Shown here: piece by piece, positions 22,341 to 34,900 of the stretch | How positions within the stretch are numbered: position 1 is the stretch's first letter | Layout: each line of letters opens with the position of its first letter | Assembly (NCBI GenBank): GCA_037951165.1 | Contig: JBBDHG010000043.1 | Location: forward strand, 6,525,001 to 6,589,000 | Length of the DNA stretch: 64,000 nt | Direction of reading: 5' to 3' | Origin: Lophius americanus | Lineage: Eukaryota > Chordata > Actinopteri > Lophiiformes > Lophiidae | Program-made: the position numbers and the translations under genes | The notes under the pieces: generated by a model | Databases searched by the model: none | Seen by the model: only the letters and a program-made list of their open reading frames with translations | What the model was told of the DNA's origin: nothing

Positions 22341-22650
22341 ACAATTCTCTTTATGTGAGTTTCTGTGGGTCCAGTTTGACGAGCCGCCATCACCCCTCTG
22401 CTACAGGACCCTCGCTGTAACCATCAGGCCACCCTGCCAGGGAAAGCGGCCGCTTCGTGTAACGACATGTCGCTTCGGTGTCGTCTCATTAATGTGTGTG
22501 GCAGTTCGCCGGGACGCCACTCAAGTGACATCTTCCCGCCGCAGCCGCTGTGTCACTGTTTTCACAGTCAGGAATGCAGCGGCACAAAATGGGGACAAAC
22601 TGGTCGTTTTTATGGGACTGCGGACCCTCGACCCCCAGGAGCAGCTGCTC
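22341..22650. promoter_or_regulatory. Candidate conserved non-coding island
   Basis: GC-balanced unique DNA with GTCTCATTAATGTGTGTGG and CACTCAAGTGACATC. The minus-strand sequence CATTAATGAGACGA also carries a homeodomain-like core. Inference from composition only. Confidence 0.3.
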
Positions 22651-22652
22651 CA

Positions 22653-22694
22653 CACACAACACACACATCACACACATCACACACATCACACATA
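22653..22694. repeat. 9-bp (ACACACATC)n repeat
   Basis: About four units of a nine-base CA-derived repeat. Confidence 0.9.
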
Positions 22695-24090
<1,396 letters not shown>

Positions 24091-24122
<32 letters not shown>

Positions 24123-24312
24123 GTGCGTGTGTGTGTGTATGTGTGAGTTTGTGTGTGTGTGTGTCTGTGTGGCATGCTGTGCAGGATTTACAGCAGGTTT
24201 GGCCTTGGGAGTGTTGAGCTGTGTGTGTGACGGCTCAAAGCAGGTGTGTGTCGGTGTGAGCGCGTCAGTGTGTGTGTATGTGTGAGTGTGTCAGTGTGTG
24301 TGTATGTGTGTG
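24091..24312. repeat. Two (TG)n tracts
   Basis: TG-rich at 24091-24170 and 24245-24312, separated by 75 bases of unique sequence. Confidence 0.9.
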
Positions 24313-24868
24313 GCTTCCATCCAGGCCAGGTGAAAAGTTCAGAGTTCGTTTTGGAAGGGAAAGTTAGCCGGCGGCTCGAGCTCTACCGGCCTCGGATCAG
24401 AACAGAAAGTGCGAGAGGGGAGAAAAGATCCACACTCACACTGCACGCATGTTTGCGTGACACTCCTGACATGTGAAGATGTCAGAAGTCCAAATTTAGG
24501 TTTGAGTCCATGAGCAGGTTTCAGTCGGCAGAGGCGCAGCAGGTCACAGTTCTGATTAGACCGGATCATAAAGTAACCTTTGGCAGTAGTTATTCAATCC
24601 TGTGAAAACGTAACTTTACTCCTGATGATTTTAATGGTTGGATTTGCTTTTGTGAAGGTGACCCTCTGCGGTCAGATGATAATGTTCTCCATGGTCCTCA
24701 ACCTCAAGATTCAAGATGATCTTCACTGTCAGTCAGTCTTTGTACCAGGGAGGGACTCCCCAGAACTAAGTCACTTTGCATCTGGGTCCTTAAACATTTT
24801 TTAGAAGAATACAAAACAGTAAAAAGGAAAAAATAAGAACAAAAATTAGGCCAGTTCCATTGTAGCCG
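24313..24868. other. Unique stretch, no gene seen
   Basis: Mixed sequence. Short frames on both strands have no domain. Confidence 0.5.
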
Positions 24869-24869
24869 A

Positions 24870-25260
24870 CATCAAGGGTATGTCCCCAAGAAGCCCCCAG
24901 TCCCCTGTGTTGTACAAGAAGTTACCACAATCGAGGTCTTCAAATTAAAGGTGAAGTTGTGTCTAAAAAAAAGAAGTTCCCCCTAGTGAGTAAATATGAA
25001 CTATGAGAGAAAAACACAATGTAGATAAGATAGATCCCCTCAGGTTGATTTATCTGCAGCAAATTTGCACTAGATCGGACCAACGGTTGAGAAATTATGG
25101 ACCAGAGATTTTAGAGGATAAAGCTCCCCCTAGTGACAGACATGTAGAACCAATCTTTCCCAAAATAAATGCAGTTCTTCCTCGCAGTAAAGTCTATGTT
25201 GTTTTACAATTTGAAGATGACCCATGAAATATTTTTTGAGTTTTGGCGCTAAAACGAAAG
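24870..25260 (+). repeat. Family A dispersed repeat, copy 5 (two clear monomers)
   Basis: The head has CAGTCCCCTGTGTTGTACAA. Boxes CCCCCTAGTGAG (24976) and CCCCCTAGTGAC (25124) are 148 bases apart. It ends with CCCATGAAAT and a GAGTTTTGGCGCTAAAAC word. The 74-codon frame at 25003-25227 has a C-terminus (YGPEILEDK ... VYVVLQFEDDP) related to that in copy 2 (YGPETIGDK ... VYLGIKFENEP). Confidence 0.8.
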
Positions 25261-25541
25261 ATCTGTGGCCATTTGTGTTTTGTCCGACCCACCAGTTCCA
25301 AGTGTCCAGATCGCAATCCAGTCCAGCATCTGTGGGATGTGCTGGACTATCAAGTCCAATCTTTGGAGGCTAACCCTTACAGCCTCCTGGACTTAAAGGA
25401 TCTGGTGCTGGTCTATTGGTACCATATTCCTCACATTCCAAGGTCTGGTCATGCATCGACAAATAGGAGCTGCTTTGACGCCAAAAAAGGGGGCCCTACA
25501 CGATTTTAGGCTTCTTGTTGTAATGTTATGGCTGATAGATA
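25261..25541 (+). mobile_element. Tc1-like transposon relic, transposase C-terminus and terminal repeat
   Basis: The frame at 25243-25509 contains CPDRNPVQHLWDVLDYQV, the region around the last catalytic acidic residue of Tc1 transposases (PDLNPIEHLWDVL). The usual Glu is replaced by Gln. Then come LLDLKDLVLVYWYHIP and KKGGPTRF, a normal C-terminus. A terminal repeat GTAATGTTATGGCTGATAGA follows at 25520. The left 3/4 of the element is gone and family A lies directly upstream. Confidence 0.9.
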
Positions 25542-26722
25542 TGAACATATTGAAAAAATGAAAAACAAACGTAAGGTATGAACAGTAAGTTAAGACACTG
25601 AGATGTAGAAGAAGAAAAGATCAGCAGATTGACATGAAGGCGGATGATGACATCACATGATGATGACCTCAGGTTGGTGTCCACTGTTGGCGTACGGCGT
25701 CCCTGTCTGGATAGAAAACACAAACCGGTATCATAGATTTCCTTCCTCATGGCCCCAGCAGGAGGATCATCATCTGACCCACACATGGGGTCACATTTGA
25801 ACCTCCAAACCTACGAAAGTCATCACCCATGTCTGGTGTTCCCACCCACAACAGCTCCTGCTGTTGTGGGTGGGAACGTCGGGAGATGAAGCAGCGGAAA
25901 AAAGGTTTGGGTCACATGATGATGTCATACGGCTCAGATTGTCCAACATATCTGACTGATTCTGATCCGTTCGGACTGTGAAGTGAAACAGGAAGTAGAG
26001 AGGAAGACAACTATCAACCATAACATTTTAAACACTGACAGGTAAAGTCAGAGTCGATTTGAGTAATTCTTCAGGATGTCAGCTTTCAGTGGGCGGGATC
26101 TATTAGTGTGATGTCTTGTAATTTTTAAATTATGTGAGAAAATATTCCGGGTTCAGCTTGTGGTGAAGGATTTAAAGGATCGTGTGTGCGTGTTCCCAGC
26201 TGTAGAATCCCCCCAGGAGGAACTGGACAGAATGGCTCCTGTGGGAACCCCCAGATGGATGGATTGGATTTTCATATAGTGAAGTGGTAAAACTGTACTC
26301 ATCTGTTCACTGTGTCATCGTTTTATTGTGCAGATCTAAGAGTTTCAACCTTAAATGTGGCATCTTGCAAGGAATTTCTATTCTCCAGTGTTTCTCTTCT
26401 CAACCGCCATCTGAGTGAAACAGGAAGTTGAAGAAGATTCGTTGCTGCCAAACGTCGATCGATCCATTTACCTCTTCAGCTTATGGCCACTGATCTTCAT
26501 CCGTCAGGTCCACCTGCTTCTCAGCCAGAGGGTGGAGTCACACATGACACTAAAGTAATGTGATTACAAGTGGAAGCTGTCAGGTTTAACCTCAAGACGG
26601 CGGGAGCAGTTTTCTTCAGAGTTAAAATCCTCCGGAAAGACCTCCGTTTGCTTTTTACATATTTTATTAGTGTTTAATCTGAATGAGGAAAGCAAAGTAT
26701 ATAACTTTAGTCATTTTAAAGG
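25542..26722. other. Unique stretch, no gene seen
   Basis: Mixed sequence containing the hairpin at 25838-25877. AT-rich near 26650. No exon signal. Confidence 0.5.
25838..25877. repeat. Perfect inverted repeat, 18-bp arms, 4-base loop
   Basis: GTTCCCACCCACAACAGC is followed by loop TCCT and its exact reverse complement. Pairing extends imperfectly outward (CATGTCTGGT against GTCGGGAGATG). It lies in otherwise unique DNA, not in a repeat recognised here. Confidence 0.95.
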
Positions 26723-26724
26723 GA

Positions 26725-27345
26725 AACTTTTTGGTCGGTTGGTTGGATGCTGGAATGATTGGTGGACTAGTCTGTTGATTACTCCGTTAGTTGCTGGCTT
26801 GGCTGGTTCATTGAGGGGTTAGTTGGTTTGTTAGCTGGTTGGCTTATCCGTTAGTTTTTGGGTTGTTTTGCTGGTCAGCTAGTTTTTTGGATGGTGGGTT
26901 GTTCGGGTGGTCGACTTGTTGGTTGGTTAGTTGGTTGGTCGGTTGGTTAGTCGGTTGGTCGGTTGGTTAGTTGGATGGTTGGTTGGTTGGTTTGTTGATT
27001 GGTCAGTTGGGTGGTTGGCTAGTTTGTTTGTTGTTCGGTTGTTAAATGAGTTTGCTGGTTTGTGGATTGTTGATTATGTGAAGTGTCGATTGGTGTGTTG
27101 ACAGATTGGTTAATTGCTTGGTTGGTAGGTTGGCTGATTCGTCAGTTTTTGGGGTTGCTTGGGTGTTTAGCTAGTTTCTTGGCTGGTCGGTTGTTTGGGT
27201 GGTCAACTAGCTCATTGTTTGATTGGTTTATTGATGGTTTTGTGATGTGTTGGTTGGAGTTTTGATGGATTGCTTAGTTGGTGGGTTGGTTAGTTGTTTG
27301 GTTGGTTGGTTGGTCGGTTGGTTGGTTGGTTGGTTGGTTGGCTGA
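26725..27345. repeat. Degenerate (GGTT)n block with higher-order structure
   Basis: About 620 bases of TTGG-rich sequence. Purest runs are at 26925-27000 and 27290-27340. A segment containing GTTAGTTTTTGGGTTG (26850) recurs as GTCAGTTTTTGGGGTTG (27141), about 290 bases on, so the block contains a diverged internal duplication. The membrane-like frame inside it is an artefact of Leu/Trp/Val codons. Confidence 0.9.
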
Positions 27346-27560
27346 TAGCTGTGTAATAGATTACAAGCTGAACCTTCTGGTCCTCCTCCGAAGCCTCCGG
27401 TCTGACTCAGCCTCTCTGACCGTGTAAGTGCTTCATACAAAGAAGCAATCTGTGCGCAGCCATAAATAAAGTCCCTCCACCCCTGGGTGTGACAGGACAG
27501 GTTGAGATGAAAGGTTCTGATCGGCTCCCTTCCCCCACCGCTTCTTATTAGAGAGCTTTT
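27346..27560. promoter_or_regulatory. Candidate conserved non-coding island
   Basis: Unique, GC-balanced, with CTTCATACAAAGAAGCAATC and GCAGCCATAAATAAAGTC words. Homeodomain/HOX-like ATAAA cores. Inference. Confidence 0.3.
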
Positions 27561-28005
27561 AACATGTAAACACAGCAGAGACACACACTCATAAAACACA
27601 CAGACAGAAAGAGGAAGAGGAGACATGGAGTGTGTCCCACGTTCCTTCCTCGAGATGCTTCACTGTCTCGTGCTCTCAAATGTTTGTTTTCACCTGAAAG
27701 TAGCATTTCCACTTCTCGGCTGCAGACATGTCTGTCGCCGTGGAGCCGATACTGAACCATAAAGAGCAAAAAAAAAACACTCACCTTTGGAACGGAGCAT
27801 TTGTCAGTTTCTGATGAAGTCATTGCCTTCGAAACGTTGCACAATTTATCCGGGGCGCTATTTACATGACATTACATGACAACAGTTTGTGCATAAAACA
27901 TTTGACTGTTAATTACATAAATAATAATAACCTCTTAATTTTGTTGCAGTGGGCCTGTCGTTCCCATGACAACAGCGTTTTCTGGGCCCTAAACTCAGAA
28001 ACTTT
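27561..28005. other. Unique stretch, no gene seen
   Basis: Mixed sequence. A CACA-containing purine-rich patch near 27585-27620. Confidence 0.5.
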
Positions 28006-28009
28006 TGTC

Positions 28010-28330
28010 GTGTTAACTTTTATGTCAACATGGCAACTCAACAACTGTTTCATGGATCATTTTCTAATTTTGAACCCACGTAGACATCAGTGCTTATGGC
28101 CACCACTAGGGGGACCTTTATCTCCAAAGGTTTTTAGGCCATCATTTCTCAACCATTGGTCTGTTTAGTCCAGATTTGGTGAATAGAAAACCGTCTCACG
28201 GAGATCTATATCGCATACGTCACACTAATGTCATCTAATATTTTATATTTTGCTCACTAGGGGGAGCTCTTTTTTTACAAAATGACTATTTTTCCGACAT
28301 ATCTGTATGGGGGGTGATAAGTGAATTTGT
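28010..28330 (-). repeat. Family A dispersed repeat, copy 6 (two monomers)
   Basis: Boxes ACCACTAGGGGGACC (28109) and CTCACTAGGGGGAGC (28253) are about 143 bases apart. GTTTCATGGATCATTTTC and TTTAGTCCAGATTTGGTGAAT also match other copies. Confidence 0.8.
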
Positions 28331-29645
28331 AAAATAGAGAGAAACGTTACCAATTCAAACTTGGAAAAAACATTTATTAAATAATATAATTTTCTTTCTT
28401 TCTTTTTTAAAGAGTAGCAGAAGTTGCAACCAGTTGAGGTGAATAAAGGTGATTTAATTAGCTCATTCTTCTACGTTTGACACCCTGGTTCAAAAAACTC
28501 CCCATCATTCCTCGTTCAGATTCAATTCCATTTGGTTCTGTAATGTGGGGGCCGGTCCCTTATGATACAGAACCTGTTAGAACAGGCAAAACTCTCTCCA
28601 GTGAGATGTTTGAAGGTCAAATTCATATTGAGACGTGAAAAAAATATGGATCCTAACTTTGTTTGATGCGTCAGTGTCTGTTGGGCCGTCTCTTTCAGAA
28701 CAGCAAGGTAACGCACACACACACACACACAGACTCCCACACTCAGTCAGTCCTGCTGGGTGGTGTAGACACAACCCCACTGAGCGGGTCGGGTCCCACA
28801 ATGGACCGACGGCAGGGAGGACACAGCAGTAATCCGTGTTAACATAATAATGGAGGAGAGGCACACCTCAGACCTGAGTACACACATCACACCCACTAGC
28901 CCCCCCATTCACACACCAAACCAACACTCATCAGGTGTAGAGGGCATCCAGGTTCTACAAAATACATCCTCACGCTGAATGTCCAAAGGTCTAATGGGTC
29001 CTCTGAAGGAGAATATAGAGAATGAGAGAACACACACACACACACTCATTGAACTTCCACATGAACACCATCCGTTCTTCTTTCATTGTTGCCGTAAGAC
29101 CCCCCCCCCCCCTTCATCCATCCTTCCCACGTGCTGTGTGTGTGGGTGTGTGTGCTTCCGTGGCGGTGATCCATAATCACAGGGGCTGATGGGAAGGATG
29201 GATCCATTTAGGATGGACAGGTGTGACCTCAAACGTCTTGTTCTTCATGTTGACTTCCTGGAGGTTCAGTCTTCACTTTATCAGATGAGACCACTGTTTA
29301 GGCTTCAGGGTGGGGGTCATGGGATGAGATAGGTTGGGTGGGGGGGAGGGGGATCTTAAGATGTACAAGATAATTGATTGATTATTTCTTTAAATGAGCC
29401 TTAGTCCTATTTGCACGGGACCAAAACTACCTGCGGACCTTCAGTCTGAGGAAGTGTGTGAATTGAATCCAGTAGGAACAGACGCTTATCTCCCGTATTT
29501 CACCAAACGTAGAGGTCCTGTGATCACTTAGGTCACGAGAGTCGTCTTCTTGCTTCACAGCCAGAACCCACAGAGAGAAAAGAGGATCAACATCATCAGA
29601 TGAGTGAAATCTCTAAATATGGTGAGATGATGACATCATAGCAGG
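28331..29645. other. Unique stretch with short CA runs, no gene seen
   Basis: Contains (CA)n at 28708-28730 and 29028-29046, a C12 run at 29101-29112, and G-rich sequence at 29337-29352. 28560-28690 is GC-balanced and could be conserved. No coding support. Confidence 0.5.
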
Positions 29646-29649
29646 CAGT

Positions 29650-30130
29650 ATGGAGAACATCTTCAGCTCTGCCTCTTGACTTCTGGCGGGAGCCGCCATC
29701 TCTTAAACATCCTGCAGAGCTGCTCTCACCACCATCTTGGAAACCTTTCCCTTCACGTCACTGCTTTTCTGTCACAGATAACTCCTCACACTCTCCTCCA
29801 CCCTGCTTGCAGTCAATACTTCACCTCTTTTCTACACTCCCTGTTGAAGCCATGTCCTTAAACTCCTGCACCTCCTCAACCGCTCCTCCTTCATCCTCAC
29901 CGTTTCTCCTGCCTCCCCTTCAGTCTCACACTTGAATTCTGTCTCGCTAACACTGACCTTCCTTCCACTTCTTCCTTCCCATGTTCTCCTCCACCTGCTC
30001 TGTCTCTCTCTGCTGTCAGTACAGATCACAACGTCCTCCAACAACACTACAGTCAATGGAGTCTCCTGTTCGACTCATCCGTCAGCCTGTCCATCACCAT
30101 AGCAAACAAGAAGGGGCTTGGAGCTGATCC
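29650..30130 (-). mobile_element. RTE/Rex3-like LINE reverse transcriptase relic
   Basis: On the minus strand, MDRLTDES is followed by an altered catalytic segment: LLEDVVICTDSRERQ corresponds to the (F/Y)ADD(I/V)VICSESREQ motif of RTE-type LINEs, with Ala-Asp lost. Next come a KVSVSETEFKCE segment (family: KVSRSKTEY) and KGKVSKMVVRAALQ (family: KGKVHKTVVRPAL). Frame breaks and stops separate these blocks, so it is a dead fragment. No 3' end is visible. Confidence 0.85.
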
Positions 30131-30233
30131 TTGATACAGTCCCACCCACGGTTTTTAACAGAATAAAAGAATTTTCAAAAAATTGAATCTTAAAATCTTC
30201 ATCTCTGACACCCCCCATACAGTATACACACGT

Positions 30234-30262
30234 GCCTGTGTGTGTGTGTGTGTGTGTGTGCG
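30234..30262. repeat. (TG)n microsatellite
   Basis: TG run ending in GCGGGGG. Confidence 0.9.
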
Positions 30263-30895
30263 GGGGTCCATATATTCTTGGATAGGGAGAGGAGAGCTGA
30301 GATTTAATATAGATTGAAATCTTTAGCTTTACTGCCAAATGCTTCACACACTGCAGCTTTAGAGGAGATCTCATTGAAGACCCAGTGTCAAAACTTACTG
30401 AAACATGATTGCAGCATAATCTGCTGCTCTTCCACACATTTAAAACGTTCATATTCAATATTTCATCGTTCAGAAAGTAATTTAAGAACAGTTGACTTGG
30501 AGGCTCGGCATCATTCTCCTAAATAACTTAATAAGACGAGGACTTGGTTTTTTTAGAGCGTAAACGTCCATGACCTTCATCATAATCATCATCATAACCT
30601 TCCTTTCTCTCTGTCTTTCTTTGCTCCAGAACCTGAGGAAGAACATGGACTAGATCATTTGACTGCGTCCATTTAATGGCATGGAGTCAGAATCATAACT
30701 AGTTAAATCTGCAGCCCTTCTTTATATCGCTCCTACAGAGAAGGTTGTTGAACGTATCTCAACTTTTTTGTGACACTGTGAAACTTCTGCATCTTTTTCA
30801 TTATTGCATCTTTTCTTTTATAGGGAGTTTTACAATGAAGGTCATCTTTCATGGCTCCAGTGTGGACACAAAAATAAGAGTCTCTAAATGTGTCT
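30263..30895. other. Unique stretch, no gene seen
   Basis: Mixed sequence. (ATC)n-like CATCATAATCATCATCATAA at 30577-30597. Confidence 0.5.
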
Positions 30896-30898
30896 GCA

Positions 30899-30945
30899 AA
30901 CACACACACACACACACATACACACACTTGTACACATACACACTC
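30899..30945. repeat. (CA)n microsatellite
   Basis: CA-rich run with TACA interruptions. Confidence 0.9.
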
Positions 30946-31240
30946 ACCTGTTCGGTTGACAATGGTGGAGATAAGATCTTTGTAGCTGCCAGGGATGTTT
31001 CCTCCACACACACACTAAGCTCTCTAAGAGGCCTGGGCTTCCATGCCAGAGTCATTAACTGGGAACAATGGTCGGCCAACACCTTAGGCAACACATGAGT
31101 TAGAAATGTAAAGTGGCTCAAAAGCACGTCTGCTTTTTATTATATTTATTCAACCTAATAAAATGGACACTATTTATAGCGAGAATGACATGTTTTCACC
31201 CCTTGCTGCTCGTCAGTGTCTGCCTTTCTCCTTCCAACAC
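30946..31240. promoter_or_regulatory. Candidate conserved non-coding island
   Basis: GTTGACAATGGTGGAGATAA and AGTCATTAACTGGGAACAAT lie in unique sequence and resemble SOX and homeodomain sites. Inference. Confidence 0.3.
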
Positions 31241-31484
31241 AAACATCTGCACACAAATACACACAGAGACACACATATCCACGCGCACACATTCACAGAG
31301 ACATTAACTCTCACGGAGACACGAACAGAGGGGCAGTTGTGAGTTCAAAGCTCTGCCCCGGGCCGCTGATGGAGGGAGGAAGGGAGGCGCAAGTGAATGA
31401 AAGGATGAATGAAAGGAAGGTAACATACCTGCAGGGGTCAAAACAGGTGAGCTTTAATGGAGCCTTTCCCTTTCAGAGAGCAGG

Positions 31485-32187
31485 ACACACACACACACAT
31501 ACTAACATACACAAACAAATGCATACACACACACATACACATTCACACACATATTCATGAAAATACACGCATACACATTCCCACACACACATAGAAACAC
31601 ATACATACTGACAGACATACATACAAACAGACATATATAAATACAAACACACGCATACACAAATACAAACACACGCATACACGTACACACACACAGAAAC
31701 TGACACACACATAGATATACACAAACACACACATACACCGAAACAGACACACACACGCATATACACACACATACACAAACAGATATACACGTACACAAAC
31801 AGATATACACATACACATACACAGAAACAAACATACACACACATAGATATACACAAACACACACACATACACTTACGCAGAAACAGACACACGCATATAC
31901 ACACACATACACAAACAGATATACACGTACACAAACAGATATACACATACACATACACATACACAGAAACAAACATACACATACACATACACACACAAAC
32001 AGACATACACAGAAACATACACACACACATAAACATACACAAATGTACAAATACACTCACACAGAAACAGACACACACAAACACACACACACAAACAGAC
32101 ATACACATACACAGAAACATACACACTCACACACATAGACATACAAAAATGTACAAACACACTCACACACAAACAGACACACATTCC
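31485..32187. repeat. 700-bp (CA/ATACAC)n array with ~130-bp higher-order repeat
   Basis: ACAC, ATACAC and ACAAAC words fill the block. A long compound segment around CAGATATACACGTACACAAA at 31745-31850 recurs at 31877-31985, an offset near 130 bases. Shorter copies of ACACGCATACACAAATACAA occur near 31650. The 217-codon minus frame (Cys-Val-Met rich) is an artefact of composition. A minor CA-rich run lies at 31253-31300. Confidence 0.95.
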
Positions 32188-32610
32188 TTCCCTCTGCAGA
32201 ACCTTCGTCTGAATAGATGATTAAGGTGGTTGTAATGTTTGGTTGTGTGTCTGTATAACTAAAGTGCGTTAATATTCATTGTTTCTCTTTTGTTTGTTTT
32301 TTTAAACACTCATACGTATTCATGGTTGAATGGCTGTTTTTGTGACCTTTGACCTCGCCGCTGTTTCTTCCTTGTGATCTACAGGAGGTGAAGCTTCCTC
32401 TCACTGTTGCCTCCGAGACTCCATTGATCCAGACTGGAGGTAAACACGCGGGTTAGATTCCAGCTCCGCTGTTTCCACTACGGCATTTAAGTCCAGAGGT
32501 TCTGGGTTGCGTTTGAGGGTAGCAGTGGAGTGTTGGAGAAAGAAGCAACCCTCTGTCCTCGCCTTCCACTCTGGGTTCTCTATGATCTCATCCAGGTTTC
32601 CAAGCTGGAT
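32188..32610. other. Unique stretch with perfect DR1 site
   Basis: TGACCTTTGACCT at 32343-32355 is a perfect direct repeat with one-base spacing as bound by nuclear receptors of the HNF4/PPAR-RXR type. It sits 30 bases upstream of a possible splice acceptor. Confidence 0.5.
32385..32439 (+). CDS. Very weak candidate exon
   Basis: A pyrimidine-rich tract (GCTGTTTCTTCCTTGTGATC) and ACAG precede, and GTAAAC follows, a 55-base open segment reading EVKLPLTVASETPLIQTG. No homologous protein is recognised, and such acceptor/donor pairs are expected by chance in 64 kb. Listed because it is the cleanest pair that I noticed. Confidence 0.12.
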
Positions 32611-32646
32611 GGAGGAGGAGGAGGAGGAGGAGGAGGAGGAGGAGGG
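32611..32646. repeat. (GAG)n microsatellite
   Basis: Twelve GAG units. The poly-Glu and poly-Ser frames across it are not considered coding. Confidence 0.95.
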
Positions 32647-33587
32647 AGAGGGGGATGCAGGTGACTCTCTCTCCCAGCAGTCAAAGCTCTTCCCTGGGGT
32701 GCTGACAGCTCCGGGCCTCTCCGGGTCACTGGAGCTAACCTCAGGCTGGACCACATGTTTTTTTGAGTGCTTCAATTCTTAGTGGGAAAAAAATAACTTC
32801 TTCACTGTATTTGTGGGATTCCCAGATCTTAACTTTCTTTTCTTAGTATGAAACCTTTACGTTTTTCACCATCTGTGAGAAGTGTTAAAAGAAAATACTG
32901 AAAAAACGTGTTTTATGACTAGTAGCATCATTTCCATCGTTGCTTAGCAACGCCAACATCTCCTGTGACATTCGTGCAGAAAGGTTTGAACTTCAGTCGC
33001 TCTAAAAATGCTGGTTAACACCAAGAAACACAAAAATAATGGAAGCCTACGCCGTCACCAAGATATAACCCCGACAAGCCACTTGGGATTGCTTGTAAAA
33101 CGCCGGGGCTCGGGGACTTTCAGGCCTCGTTCACCATAGATCTTCTTTTTTATATACATCAACGTTTAAGGCTGCTAGTTTGTTTTAGTGTCAAAGTGTT
33201 TGTAGGTGAATAAATAACAAATTCCCATTACAGATATTTTTGGGCTTTTTTTTCTTCACATTTGTGTTCTAAATGTGTGGGGTGCAGGGGGGTTGTGGTG
33301 GGGGGGTCAGGATCCCACACACAAACCCCCTCATTGTGCTCCCGAAGCTGAAACAAAGCAAAAAGGGAAAAAAATGCCCCTATTTACCTGAAGCACCTTT
33401 GCGTAAAGAACGAGGGCTGAACAACACCATGCTTTTTCTCGTTTACTGCCCCTTCATCCCTTCATGCCCCCCGTCCCACCTACCCCTGATCGCCCCATTG
33501 TCAGAGAGGACAAAAGCCAGGAGAGAGAGAGGGAGTGGTGGGGGGGACTCACCTGATAAGAGAATGAATGATCCTGTTCACTGTGGC
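32647..33587. other. Unique stretch with X-box-like palindrome, no gene seen
   Basis: CGTTGCTTAGCAACG at 32938-32952 is a 7-base-arm inverted repeat fitting an RFX X-box. Around 33090-33130 TTGCTTGTAAAACGCCGGGG may be a decayed family A end. Poly-G near 33300. Confidence 0.5.
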
Positions 33588-33614
33588 ATGAGGAGGAGGA
33601 GGAGGAGCACAGAG
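33588..33614. repeat. (GAG)n microsatellite
   Basis: Short GAG run ending in GAGCAC. Confidence 0.9.
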
Positions 33615-33639
33615 GAGGAATGATGGGTGTCTCCTCCTC

Positions 33640-34030
33640 CTTGTCTTTCATTCAAAATGTTTTTTAATTTATCGTCATTTTTCGGCGGAACCATTAAAAA
33701 ATCAAATTAGCTGCAGTTAGATGAATCCGCGCCATTTAATTCAAACGTGACCACGCCCACTTTTAGCATCCCCATCAGATAAACTAAGAAAAGTAACAGG
33801 ATTACACATAAAGCCGATGCGAAGCTGCGAGTCGCTGCGTTGTCACCGTGCAACGAAAAATACTGCATGAATTTTTGCGTCGTATGGTATCGCATGGTAG
33901 GACAACAACATCGTACCAGTCAGCATGGTTACGTTTTTTTCGCAAAGTAGTGCTGAGTCAGCAATTTCCTGGACAGTTAGGTTTGGTGAAGTTACGTAGA
34001 TAAAGGTGTTTATCATCAGTATAAAAAGAT
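33640..34030. other. Unique stretch, possible old repeat
   Basis: ATTTTTGCGTCGTATGGTAT and flanking words resemble dispersed fish sequences I have seen, but no second copy is in the window to confirm. Confidence 0.3.
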
Positions 34031-34900
34031 ACTGCACAACATGAATATCCCTTGATTTCCTGGAGTTTATGGATAAATATCCAACAGTTGGAGAACATGC
34101 AGAGGTATTGTTTGTCCTTATAAAGATTGTTTTAAAGAACTTGACTGAATAAATATCTAAAATGAAAATCGGGAATTGCTGTTAAAGAGCAGATAATTGT
34201 TAAGTCTATTTTACATTTATGTAAAATATTATATATATGTATAATACTCAATTATTATACACATATTATATTATATATTATAATATATAATATAATAATT
34301 TACAAATACATTTTCACATATTTAGATCTTTTTTGGGGGACATCATTATTCAACACATATATTTTTTTATTTTTTATAAATGAAAAAAGTTTGTTCTGGC
34401 AGAATTATGAAATCATTTATATTGTCCGTTAAAAAAACAAAACATATCGTTTAGAATAATACTATTACTTTTAGGATAATCACACAATTGATTTTTTGAC
34501 CATAGGTTTGTATTTTAGTGTCAAATTGGGATTTTGTTCACATCTTATGAACTGAAAAATGTTCCTTTAAAAAGTTTAAAGCATTATTTCTTCACATAAG
34601 GGAATAAAATATTTGTTGAAACACTAGTTTGGCTTTCAGAATATTTATAATGTTGCTATTCATCAGCGGAATCTTTGGATATTTTTACATTTTACACATA
34701 AACTTTTGTACTGTACTTGTATATAGAATTATTCTTATATAAATGTATTATTAATTCAATTTATTTCTATTTTTTTCATGTATATTTCATATTCTTTCTA
34801 TTTCTCTTCTCCTGGTTTGCAAGGAGAAAAGGGAAGTACTTCTGATTATCTGTGTTTTGCTGTGTTTTCTACAAACAGTTTTACAGTGCATTATTTGAAT
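34031..34900. other. AT-rich stretch
   Basis: Includes an almost pure A/T region at 34210-34300 with ATATTATA palindromes. No gene. Confidence 0.7.

Noticed and set aside
27083..27265. Frame that looks like several membrane helices (Trp/Leu/Val rich)
   Set aside because: Product of TTGG-type repeats read in one frame.
31473..32126. 217-codon Cys/Val/Met-rich frame on the minus strand, the longest in the window
   Set aside because: It is read through the CA-rich array in an arbitrary frame. Equivalent frames exist in neighbouring offsets, which is typical of simple repeats.
32401..32782. Overlapping 124- and 91-codon frames with Ser-rich and Glu-rich tracts
   Set aside because: The tracts come from the GAG microsatellite and the frames lie on opposite strands without domain support.
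33273..33651. 116-codon plus frame with basic C-terminus
   Set aside because: Built on G-rich and GAG-repeat sequence; opposite strand equally open; no domain.
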